From Mauremys mutica (Eukaryota > Chordata > Testudines > Geoemydidae), in the NCBI RefSeq assembly GCF_020497125.1, contig NC_059079.1, positions 10,125,553 to 10,189,552 of the forward strand: a stretch of DNA of 64,000 bases. The letters are read 5' to 3'. How positions within the stretch are numbered: the stretch's first letter is position 1; the number at the start of each line of letters is the position of its first letter. Below are positions 54,651 to 64,000 of the stretch, one piece after another. The translations under genes were made by a program, and so were the position numbers. The notes beneath the pieces were generated by a model that worked only from the letters and a program-made list of their open reading frames with translations, ran no database searches and was not told where the DNA came from.

Positions 54651-55640
54651 CGTGAGCTGGAGTAACTCTCCGAAAGAACCAGAAGTTGGGACTGTGGTTT
54701 GGTGATCTGGGGATCACGTACCACCTGGTAGTCCATTCATTTCTTAGTTGGATGCATGGCCATTGTCTTAGTCTCTATTGGTTGACTGCTTCCCCGTTGG
54801 CAGTGGCCAACTATTCTTACGCTTTGCTCAAGATGGGATCGCTCTTCTGTTCTCCTATGAAATACTTGTTTTGGGTCAGCCATTCCGTACCCTCAGGACT
54901 TTGAGTTCACTGGTCCCTTAGGGGCTCTCTCACAAGTTGTGAAGTCCCCTCCCGCAGATATTTTCATGTTCCTGCATCAGCTGGCTCCCCAGACCCCACT
55001 TCTTCTCTGGTCTTGAAGGCACGGTCATCCCCTCTGGCCGGGTCTTTCTACTGCCCCTGCAAGACTTCACCAAAGTAGTTCCAGTCATGGTGCAGAACTA
55101 GTGGGTTGGTGAGGGAGACATCCGCCCCCACACAGAGAGTCTGTGTGTGGTTCCTCACTGTCAACTATATCTCCTTTGTGGCATATGAGCACACATCTCT
55201 GTGTATATGGGGGCCTGGCTGCACCTTGAATCTATTGAGCCCATCATTTTGGACTGTAGATCCTTACTGGGACTATCATCTTGTCTGATCCCTGGTTGTG
55301 AGCTCTGGGAGTGGTTGTCCAGGCTTGCCTGTAGCTATAGTCCATAAAGGAGCAGTCACCTTGAAAGTGACTGTGCTGCCCATTCTTGAAGCAATTGCCT
55401 GCTGCTGGTGCTGTTGTCTCCCCACCCTTCCATTGGGATTATCTCGGTTGGGGGAGCCTTGGCTTTCATGGACCCCAGCTCTGTACATCTCTGTGTTCTG
55501 GGGAGTTCTCGTTCAGTCTCATAGTCTCTGCCTTGGAAGGCACTCAGGCCTCACCTCAACTGATGGTCTCCTGTGCCCCATTCACTCCGCTGTGCTTGGG
55601 TTTCTACATTTGGTGACAGAGCCTTGGGGGCTTTGCCTTA
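54651..55640 (-). pseudogene. Gmr1-like protease and linker region remnant
   Basis: Minus-strand frames contain PLVLHHDWNYFGEVLQGQ, resembling the protease-to-integrase linker (PVILGRDWPxFxEVL), and further down EWLTQNKYFIGEQKSDPILSKA, close to the segment that precedes the integrase zinc finger. The protease active-site DSG triad could not be read with confidence. Confidence 0.6.
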
Positions 55641-55799
55641 TGGTAACCAGGTAATTCTCCATAAGGCCTGCCATCTCTGATGGCATGCTGTGTCAATGTC
55701 TCTGCACCCACTCCTGGCCCCTGAGAACCTAGATAAATTGTTTGATCACAGTATCCTCCACCACCTGTACCCCAGTGCGCCTGTCTGGAATTAGCATCA

Positions 55800-56311
55800 G
55801 CAACAGTCATTGAGGTGCTAGGCCACTACCTGATGGCAGGCCCCCAGCAGTGCTTTTCCCTCTGGAAGCACTGTCGGTATGTCTCTGAGGAGAATGACTG
55901 CCTTGATCTTATGATACTTTTAGGCATCCTGGTATCTAGCACCCTATAGGTTGCCTGGGCCAGCCTTGTCAGGTGTGGGGTCAAGAGCATGGCCTGGTGA
56001 CCATGCTATCATGGTGGCCACAATGTTCAGATGTCACCAAGAAGGGTTCGGGGTCATTCATCCTCTGGGCCTGTCTTGATCAGCCTGGCCAGGATCCCTG
56101 GCATCGGGATCACCCTACGGGACACTGAGCCTGGGTTAGCAGTGGCTTCTGGGGCTTGTTGTGCTGCCATCTGCTGGACCTGGTGGCGTTGCTGTTCTTG
56201 GTGCTCAGTGATGAATTGCTGCTGTTTCTGGGTGGCCAGCCATTGCAGTAATTGACTCTGTTGCTGCTGCTGCTGCAACTGGATCGTCTGTTGTTGTTGG
56301 CACTTCACCAC
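55800..56311 (-). pseudogene. Gmr1-like Gag remnant with Gln-rich N-terminus
   Basis: The frame from 56311 gives a Gln-rich stretch (QLQQQQQQSQLL...QKQQQF...EHQEQQRHQVQQM), then ARLIKTGPEDEPRTLLGDI. A diverged capsid-like part follows (DKAGPGNL, KYHKIKAVILLRDIP). The order poly-Gln, then KMTP-type motif, then an R/D-Y-x-x-VKAAIL-like helix agrees with Gag of this group. Stops are frequent after 56050. Confidence 0.75.
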
Positions 56312-56454
56312 CTACTTCAGCAGCTTCGCCACATCTATGTCGCCCCTCTTCCTTCCTCGCTTCTCAGTTGGCCTTCCTTATGTTCTTCAGCAGGACTGGG
56401 CCCTCATGTCGGCATTCTCCACCAGTTGTGAGCCAGGTGGGGGCCCACCCAATG

Positions 56455-56943
56455 GTCAGAGTCTGTGGTGGCAGCCCTGACGTGTGGCTCAAATCTGTGA
56501 TAGGAGCTGTGTCTAACTGTTAAAGGAATAGGAGGAGCTCCCCCTCTCGACTCCACAGAGTTCTGATCGATGGGCTCTCTGGAGTACTGTAAGGAAGGTA
56601 TCCCTATCTGCGGTCAGACTAATACTTTCCCCTTTGCCTCTTCCTACCACTTTGTGCATTGTGGCTTGTAGTTGTTCCTTGCAATCTGGACTGTGAGCCT
56701 CAGCAGACTAGGGAGTCCTGGCTTCATGCAGCAGTCCCCTCCTGGCGATACCTGTTTGCTGCACTCTTTCCATAGTAGTGAGTGCAGGCTTGCCTCTCTC
56801 CACTCACTACCATGCTGTGCTGAACATAAACGCCGCCTCCAACTAGAGCATGCTCTGCAGGCTTGCTGGGGTGGGGCTTCCTGGGCCCAGAGTTGTTCCT
56901 GCATCCCTGCCTCTCCAGTATGGGGTTTATCCACCTCATCACA
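56455..56943 (-). repeat. 5' LTR of the Gmr1-like element
   Basis: The minus strand starts TGTGATGAGGTGGATAAACC at 56943. It is similar to 51957-52331 over its distal part but much diverged. A short TSD could not be established. Confidence 0.72.
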
Positions 56944-58380
56944 GTCCCCCTAGCGTGGGACTAAATATCATGGTAGATAGTGAGGTACTGCTTAGGTGAG
57001 TAAAGATATGCCAGAACTTTAAGGTATATACCATACATGGCTTTCTGTGTTTAAGCAATGTTTCAGACATCTACACTGCTATTTTTAGCAATGTAGTGTC
57101 CCACAGCTTTCCCCCTGCCAGAGCCTTTCACTGCCATATGTAACTACACATCGCAGTGTGGCCAGTCTGTTATTCACTGTGGCATATAGCTGCACATACC
57201 CTACCTGCTGCTGGCAGTGTAGATAAGCTCTGCATGCAGAGGCTGGTCACAGCAAAGCCTGCCCCCTTGTGGAACATGTGAAGTTCTCTTCTAGAGAAGG
57301 AGGGGCAGTTCATAGCAATCTGGTTAACGTAGAATCAGCTTCTTTTAAAAAAGCGTAATAAGAATATTAATTTAGCTTGATATTTGCTAGGTTACTCTTT
57401 GGAACTTTTCTGAGCTGCCATGTTCATTGCCCTTTCATTTTTTTGAGTGTAGGTTTTTTTTAAGTCTCCTTTTCCCAGTCTTTCCCCATTCAGTGTGACT
57501 TAAACTGCTATTATGGTTTATAAGGAAGTCTGAAGCAGGGGGTGTGTAAATCTGAATCTCTAACAAAGATATCCTCTATTTAAATTATTCATTAATCACT
57601 GCAGTTAAGTAGGTGTGAACAAAAACAAACAAAAGTGTTTTTAAACAGTCTGTTCAGAAATCCTTTCCACTTACTGATCAGATTTCACTCACTCGATTCT
57701 CATGGTTTTGTCACTTCACTAGTTTTCCAATTATGAGTGTTCAATGTCAGAAAATACCTGAATTTCTAATTTGCCATGGAATACACAAGGGGCTTGCTTT
57801 ATTGCATAATCTACCTATAAAGTCTGTAATATTTAACTACAACATAGCCTTGTTAATACTGCCTTCTGAGGGAGTTGGGCGCTGTTGAGACTGAAGTGTG
57901 AAGTTATTTGGCACCATTCTTAAAACATTAAAGGAAAACAAAGGGGATCGTGCAGAAGATATTGAAAGCACTGTGAAACGCACATTAAAATATTGCCAAC
58001 GTTTTTTCAAACTTGCAGTTCTCTTCTCCAATCCAAAACCAACTACAGAACCACTGCTGTGGATGTTCCTGTATCTTTCAGAGTTATAGGGTTGGAAATG
58101 TTCAGACAATCAAATGATCTGATTGGCAAAATATCTCTTTATAATCTCAAATCCAGCCATAGACTGAACAGCCCTCATGCTGGATCATTTATTTTCTAAA
58201 CTGGTCTCCATCTTGGGGGTGGTCCTTTTTTTGTAAGGGGGTTTTATGGTTGCTGTACCCCTAAAGGCAGCTAATCATCAAGAAAGACAGAGGGTAAGGG
58301 CTTTCTGCTTTGCCTGCAGTAGGCTTCAACGGCCTGGGTTCTTAGCTACTAACTAGTGGTGTCTCCACCTGTCTGTCTAA

Positions 58381-58638
58381 GGCCTGGTCTACACTGGGGA
58401 GCGGGGGGGGGAGAGAATCGATCTAAGATACGCATCTTCAGCTACGAGAATAGCGTAGCTGAAGTCGACGTATCTTAGATCGACTTACTTTGCATCCTCA
58501 CGGTGCGGGATTGACGGCTGCCACTCCCCCGTCGACTCCGCTTTTGCCTCTCGCCCTGGTGGAATTCCGGAGTCGACAGGGAGCGCGTTCAGGGATTGAT
58601 CACTACCCGCGGATCTGGCGGGTAGTGTAGACATACCC
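58381..58638. mobile_element. PIF/Harbinger MITE with TSD TAA
   Basis: The ends are GGCCTGGTCTACACTGGGG and ...GTAGTGTAGACATACCC, with TAA on both sides (58378-58380, 58639-58641). It is 258 bp. An inner palindrome (GATCTAAGATACG...CGTATCTTAGATC, about 58420-58483) gives a strong hairpin. Same family as 33486-33746. The termini match the full-length element at 32880-37424, its possible source of transposase. Confidence 0.92.
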
Positions 58639-58847
58639 TAAGGTAGTCAGGAACTCTTGACTAGCCTCATACCACGTACATATACTCTTCTTACACCTCT
58701 GTAATGGATGAACCCACAAACAAGGTACACTTTATTTACAAGGGGAAATAAAGAGGCAGCATATAAAGAGAAATGGGCAACATCAGTAATACCATACGAC
58801 CTGCAAGTACCACTATCCCCAGGGTGATTTCCCTGGATTCATGAGTC

Positions 58848-60008
58848 CATGGGTGGCAAGTTTGTAGAAATTTTGGTGGTGCCTAGAACCCGCCCCCCCA
58901 ACTCCACCCCCCCAAACTCTGCCCCCACCTGCCTAAGGCTCTGGGCGGGGTTTCGGGGGAGGTATGGGGTGCAGGTCCTGGGCTGGGGATTGGGGTGCAG
59001 GCTTTGGGATGGAGGTGGGGGTGTAGGAAGCGGTGAGGGGTGCAGGCTCTGGGAGGGAGTTTGGGTGCTGGGTTCAGGCTCCGGGCTGGGGCAGGGCATG
59101 GGTGTGCAGGAGGGGGTGAGGGGTGCAGGCTTTGGGATGGAGTTTGGGTGCAGGCTCTGGGCTGGGGGTGGGGGCGTAGGAAGGGAGAGGTGGTGCACGC
59201 TCTGGGAGGGAGTTTGGGGATAGGAGGGAGTGCAGGGTGAGGGCTGTGGGGCTGAGGATGAGGGGTTCATGCTGTGGGGGGGCTCAGGGCTAGGGCAGAG
59301 GGGTGGGGTGAGGGCTGTGGGGCTGAGGATGAGGGGTTCATGCTGTGGGGGGGTCAGGGCTGGGGCAGAGGATCAGGGTGCGGGGGGATGAGGGCTCTGG
59401 CTGGGGATGGGGATGAGGGGTTCATGATGCAGGGGGGGCTCAGGGCTAGGGCAGAGGTTTGGGGTGTGGGGTGAGGGCTGTGGGGCTCATGATGTGAGGG
59501 GACTCAGGGCTGGGGCTGAGGATTAGGGTGCGGGGGGATGAGGGCGCTCAGGGCTGGGGCTGAGGATTAGGGTGCGGGGGGATGAGGGCTCTGGCTGGGG
59601 CTGAGGGGTTTGGGGCGTTGGGGAGGCTCAGGGCGAGGGCGGAAGGGCAGCCTGCCTTGCCATTAGTGAATGGCGGGCGCTAGGACCCTGCGGCAGCAGA
59701 CAGCAGTTCTGCCGGGAGCTCCGGCAGCACAGAGTAGGCAGGGGAGAGGCGCGCGCTGCTTTTTGTCAGGCAGGGACGCGGCGCGGCGGGGGGGGGGCCG
59801 GAACACGCAGGGGGAGGGGTGGCAGGCGGGGGCTGGGACCTGCTCCAGGCAGGGACGCGGCGCGGAGGGGGAGGCCCGCGGGGGCTGGGGCCCGATCCAG
59901 GCAGGGCCGGGGGAGAGACCCAGCTCCAAATATTGCTGGAGCAGGGCACCCGGCCCTGAATATTCCTGGAGCCCGGGCACCGCACACATATATAACCTGC
60001 CGCCCATG
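58848..60008. mobile_element. 1.16-kb hAT-like element with internal minisatellite, TSD CATGAGTC
   Basis: Left end CATGGGTGGCAAGTTTGTAG, right end TATAACCTGCCGCCCATG. The perfect 8-bp duplication CATGAGTC is at 58840-58847 and 60009-60016. The body is a diverged G-rich tandem array (GGGTGCAGGCTCTGGGAGGGAGT at 58970-59220; GGGCTGTGGGGCTGAGGATGAGGGGTTCATG at 59230-59600), followed by a GC-rich block. Open frames up to 143 codons arise from the repeats and are not genes. Confidence 0.85.
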
Positions 60009-61207
60009 CATGAGTCCAGTTTAGTCCATGCTTGGGGGCTCCATAACGAAGAGGAACCCATGTACCTCGATGAGTCGTTGCAGGCTTGAAGGCACTTACT
60101 TCAGTGAGATGATGAGGGCACTGATTTGCTCAGGTGGCCAACCACTCTGTGGCAGCAATAGGCATTTCTCACAATAGAAAAAATCCTCATGACATAGGCC
60201 CCCCACCCCCAGTGTTTCTAAGTCCAGTTTCTGTCTCCCAGAGTAGTTCGGCAACCCCCTTTAAGGGTAAAATAAGCAATGCCTCAGTGAGGGCTGTCAT
60301 CCTCTCATCCCCTGTCCTTTTGGCTTAGTCAGCTTTCTGTCCCCCAGGGTTCGCCTAGGCACAAGACTCAACACCACCCCCTCTCACCCCTCATTGGCAA
60401 AGTGAACACATCTTCCCCATCTCTCTTCTAGGCAGCAATAAGCTTGATTGCCTTTTTTGTCAGACCCATTAGCCCAGGTTACGTTTTGATATTAACAGAA
60501 CATCCACTTGGTTTACTTGGGGTAGGAGGAGCCATTTAAAAAACATCTTTCAGTTAGTTGTATTCAGTTTATCTAAAAACTCATTTTGCATAGCCCAGTG
60601 GCTTAGAAATTCATGTAGGGAACAGTGCTCCTCATGTGAAAGCTGTACTCTACTTGAGACTAGTGAACTTCTATTAATATGAACACTTCTCGGCTTTTGA
60701 GTTGTGGCCCCTAGGATGGCACCAGCACTATGAAAACTAAACTGTCAAATTCTAATCAGTTTCTGTCCTGCAGTTTTGTTCGTTTGAGAGTCATAACATT
60801 AGTTTTATTTAAACACTGGTTTTGGGTACTGTCTCTCTAGTTTTAATGATTTCTTGAGGCCCCTTTGAATTTGTAATCTGGATTGGAAGCTAAAACTGTC
60901 TCCTTCATGCTAATGCTTTTCACTAAATGATCACTCCACATCTGTCCTCGTCCTCAAAGGAAGCCATTCATAACACCTTCAAAAGATGAGCCAGTGAGCT
61001 TAAATTCATAATTTTGCTAGACATTGAAAAACATGGAGTTAATAAAGACACTGGAGTTATGGCTTATTACAGCAATCTGCAACCCACTAACCTCCACTTT
61101 ATTGCAAAGACAACAGACCACTTCTCTTAGAAAGGTCTCTTACAGTATGTGTTAACTACTTATGCTAAACAATCTGTTCCACCTTGTATTTAGCTGTGAT
61201 GCTCTGA

Positions 61208-61472
61208 GGGCTTGTCTACACTTGAAATGTTACAGCAGCATAGCTGCGGTTGCACCACTGAAGTTCTTCAGCATAGACGTTACCTACACTGACAGATTGG
61301 CATAGGTAATTCATCTCCCTGGGGGGCGGTAGCTAGGTCAATGGAAGAATTCTTCCATCAACCTAGTACTGTCTACACCGGAGGTCAGCTACACTGCTCA
61401 AGATGTGTGGATTTTTCATATCCCTGAAGGATATATCTGGGTCAGCCTAACTTTTTAGTGTGGACCAGGCCC
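61208..61472. mobile_element. Harbinger-like MITE
   Basis: Begins GGGCTTGTCTACACTTGAAA, ends TTTAGTGTGGACCAGGCCC. Internal GGTCAATGGAAGAATTCTTCCATCAACCTAG is shared with 26353-26734. The TSD is unclear. Confidence 0.75.
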
Positions 61473-61480
61473 TTTCCCAG

Positions 61481-61605
61481 ATCTGAGGAAGAGTTCTGTT
61501 TAGCTCAAAAGTGCGTATTTTTCACCAACAGAAGTTGGTCAAATAAGAGATATTACCTCACCCTGGTCTCTTTCTAATATCCCAGGACCAACATGTCTTC
61601 AACAC
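61481..61605 (+). mobile_element. Interspersed repeat with hammerhead-like core (third subtype)
   Basis: CTGAGGA (61483-61489), a 5-bp stem GAGTT/AGCTC around CTGTTT, then AAAA where GAAA is expected. Body: CACCAACAGAAGTTGGTC-AAATAAGAGATATTACCTCACC ... CCCAGGACCAACATG. The core order is the same as at 51590 but the stem sequence differs. The lost G would disable a ribozyme. Confidence 0.55.
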
Positions 61606-62967
61606 TGCAAATTTCAACGTGGAAACTCAGTTTGCTGAGCTGTCATACAAGATTGAACTCATTTTATGTGAATAATGTAGTGTAAGATTAACTTGCTGCA
61701 AACGTGTAGGTAACGTGATCTCTGCACATTGAGGTTTTCTGAATACTCCAGTGAATCCAGATCAATTTCAGGTTTCGCTGGCTTAAGTAATTTTAAAACA
61801 AATAGCTGGCTTCTTCAGTCTTTCAGGCAAAGGTAGTGTAGGGGTAATTGTGTCCTTGATGTGATGCTCTTCGGGCTGTACATCGAAGAAGCTTATAAGA
61901 GCATCTGTCTCTGCTTTTTCAGAATATTTTATGCACAGCTATTTCTATCAATATTGTGTGTGTTGTGGGAGAAGGAAAAGAGATCTTATCATACACATAA
62001 CATTTTGTATTATCAGCTTTCATATAAGCTGTATCTCTGTTTTAGTGTTAAAATCAGATGTAATGAGTAATAGAGAAATTAAGTATAGATAGGGCAGAAA
62101 AGATGTCTTCAGTTGCTACTTAAATGAGAGAGACTGTGTGAGGCAGAAATCTAGATAGTTTCAGACTTATGTGCTGCACAGGAGAAGGCTCTTGCCTGGG
62201 GTGCAATTGTAAGGAAAGGGCAGAGAGGAAGGTTGTTGCTAGATGATTTGAGGAAGGAGAATAGAGGTTGGAGAAAATCCATGGATGAGTTAAAAACCTT
62301 TTGAACTGGATGCTGAATGTACTGGAATGTTCCTTATTGTCATCCTCCTTCAGGCATATACAATTGTTTTTCTGTGAATAAATGTGGAAATGAACACTTG
62401 AGTATATATAAATTTAAAATATCTGTCTATTGCTGCTAGTAACTCAGCATGAGAAAACAAAGGCAAAAGTTAATCACTAGTAGTACATACTAATGACGGA
62501 CTATTAATCTTGTTTAGAGACTGAACAAGATCTCCTGAGAGATTTCATTTGATCGTGTATTGAAAACTATTATTATTCAATACATGATAGTGTTAACTAT
62601 ATTCCTTACTTTATTTTGTATTGCACCCCAAGAAGAGTACTATTTGCTTTATAATGGTGCTGTGGTAAATGCTAAGTCTATCATAAAAACAAAAATAGGC
62701 ATACAATTTCTAAAAGGAGAAAATTATGAAGCCTTTGTAGAAATAGCCATTGGTTTTCTCTACAACCAAGGTGCAGTCTTTTCACCAATATCTGGTTTAA
62801 TTCTTATACTTAAATGCGTACAGTAAATCTTCCTTCCCCCCTCCCTTTGCAGTATCCAGGCTACTTCCAATTTTGTCAATGCTTTATACATTCCGGTAGT
62901 GTAGTGATAGTGTGTGCTGCTGATGTCACTGCTTGCCTTATCAGGATTTTTGCTCTTTGTTTCACAG

Positions 62968-63046
62968 GGAGCTGTGATTGGTATAGACGATGAGGACGAC
63001 AGTACCTTCACAATAACCGTTGATCAGAAAACCTTCCATTTCCAGG
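62968..63046 (+). CDS. OSBPL9: OSBPL9 coding exon 3
   Basis: Acceptor TTTCACAG|GGA and donor G|GTGAGC. 79 bp encode [26 protein letters not shown] plus the first base of the next codon (phase 1). It continues exon 2 (...CVRLR|GAVIG) as PH-domain strands 5-6 of ORP9 and is essentially identical to mammalian ORP9. The exon with the PH C-terminal helix (RDADEREKWI-type) lies beyond the window. Nothing further is recognised in 63047-64000, which is the start of intron 3. Confidence 0.97.
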
Positions 63047-64000
63047 GTGAGCTGAAAGATGAGGTTCTTTCTTCTTGCAATAGATGTGACTGCTGCTATC
63101 TATCTTCCTGTTTTGGTGTTCGATGGCTGATATTAAATGTTTGGCAACTGAACTGCATGAATGAGCACCCTGGGAACATTCTGGATCCAGAGGTGCTGCA
63201 GGTTAGGCAGGGATTTATATCTGCAGTGAATACATATGTGCTAGAAAAGACTGTATCTTTGGCAGGATTTGGTGATTAAAAATTTAAAGGATAAATCAGT
63301 CATAATGGGCTTCTGCTGATGGGTAGTGTTGGCAAAACATTGCCAATCTTCATTGTCAGGATATATGATTAAGCCTTTCTGCATGAACAGTCACAAGACC
63401 AGTGTGAAGGATGCAATTTGTGATCATTTGGATTTGAAACTCAGTTTTGAGGAGACTAGAGGCAACATTTGGCTTAAAGATGGATCTTTGCTTCAAGATC
63501 TGCAAGTTTGCATTAATTTCATCTGCATTTCTGTCTCTTATCTGCCAATCACCATTTCTCTGCTCTTATCCTTTTAATCATATTTACTAACTCCAATGCC
63601 ATCTGCCACTGCTATGTTTCGTCATTGCATGCTATGGTTCACCGGTAGAAAGGGTAAGGTACCGTATAATTGTTCTCATTGCGGTTGCTAAAGAACCCTT
63701 AAATATCTTTAACCACAGCATTGGTAAATGTTGTCATGACATTTTGTTTCAAAGTACCTTTTTTCTCCCGTCGTACAGTTAAGATCATGTAGCTGTCTCT
63801 TGGGTTAAACCTGCAATTAACATCTATTTGTCCTTTTCCCGGTACTCTCCCACCCTCATTACTTCTCTGAAATGTAGAGTGAGGGAAGAATTTTATTTAT
63901 AACTGTCTTATATGGAGTTGGAAAGTGTAAGTAAATATTTCAGGGCTGTGTATGTGACGGTCAGCATTTACATTTGTATAAAATTGGACTATATTTATAA

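Larger units (their letters stand above)
51957..56943 (-). mobile_element. Gmr1-like Ty3/gypsy-group LTR retrotransposon, degraded
   Basis: On the minus strand, in transcription order: 5' LTR (about 56943 down to 56455, starting TGTGATGAGG), gag, protease region, integrase, reverse transcriptase, RNase H, and 3' LTR (about 52331 down to 51957). The sequences are Ty3/gypsy-like, but integrase precedes reverse transcriptase, an order otherwise typical of Ty1/copia and known in the Gmr1 group of deuterostome elements. Many stops and frameshifts; not functional. It lies antisense in OSBPL9 intron 2. Confidence 0.88.
51286..62967 (+). other. OSBPL9: OSBPL9 intron 2
   Basis: 11.7 kb, GTAAGT...TTTCACAG. 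More than half is transposon: a SINE, hammerhead-like repeats, the Gmr1-like element, a Harbinger MITE, a 1.2-kb hAT element and a second MITE. 56950-58380, 60010-61207 and 61600-62967 hold nothing I recognise. Confidence 0.85.

Noticed and set aside
55298..55654. 118-codon plus frame with hydrophobic residues
   Set aside because: Antisense of the Gmr1-like gag-protease region. No independent support.
58839..59270. 143-codon Pro/Ser-rich minus frame
   Set aside because: Translation of a tandem repeat inside a hAT-like element.
1..64000. CRISPR array, bacterial operon, tRNA or rRNA genes
   Set aside because: No regularly spaced direct repeats, no tRNA cloverleaf apart from the SINE head at 51340, and no rRNA similarity. 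Split genes and CpG islands show this is vertebrate nuclear DNA.

Overview
This is a gene-poor, repeat-rich piece of vertebrate nuclear DNA, most likely from a turtle. That assignment is an inference. It rests on the EPS15–CALR4–OSBPL9 gene order known from mammals, introns of about 10 kb, CpG-island promoters, and a mix of CR1 LINEs, tRNA-derived SINEs, many short hAT and PIF/Harbinger DNA transposons, and Gmr1-like and retroviral LTR elements. A crocodilian or another non-avian reptile cannot be excluded.

Layout. Positions 1-7523 are the start of EPS15 intron 1 (minus strand). EPS15 coding exon 1 is at 7524-7550, in a CpG island that also carries a 71-bp minisatellite. Positions 8-41 kb are intergenic. 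Inside this stretch, on the minus strand between about 26991 and 17700, lies a decayed multi-exon calreticulin-4 gene (CALR4 pseudogene). Exons 2 to 6 are recognisable and carry a nonsense codon, frameshifts, a deletion and lost splice acceptors. OSBPL9 (oxysterol-binding-protein-related protein 9, plus strand) starts at 41609 in a second CpG island. Coding exons 1-3 (41609-41719, 51235-51285, 62968-63046) encode the N-terminal part of its PH domain, and the gene runs off the right edge.

Mobile DNA accounts for much of the rest. At least ten hAT-type short elements have matching 8-bp target-site duplications that give their exact ends. One nests inside another, which itself sits in a CR1. A complete but dead 4.5-kb PIF/Harbinger element (32880-37424, TSD TTA) carries two convergent gene remnants: a Myb/SANT-like gene broken by a Harbinger MITE, and a transposase broken by another repeat. 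A Gmr1-like LTR retrotransposon (about 51957-56943, minus) has integrase encoded before reverse transcriptase. Two solo LTRs are delimited by short TSDs (38802-39555 and 48207-48805). Several copies of one interspersed repeat group show a hammerhead-ribozyme-like layout.

EPS15 and OSBPL9 point away from each other, with the CALR4 relic between them. No other protein-coding gene, RNA gene or CRISPR array was recognised.
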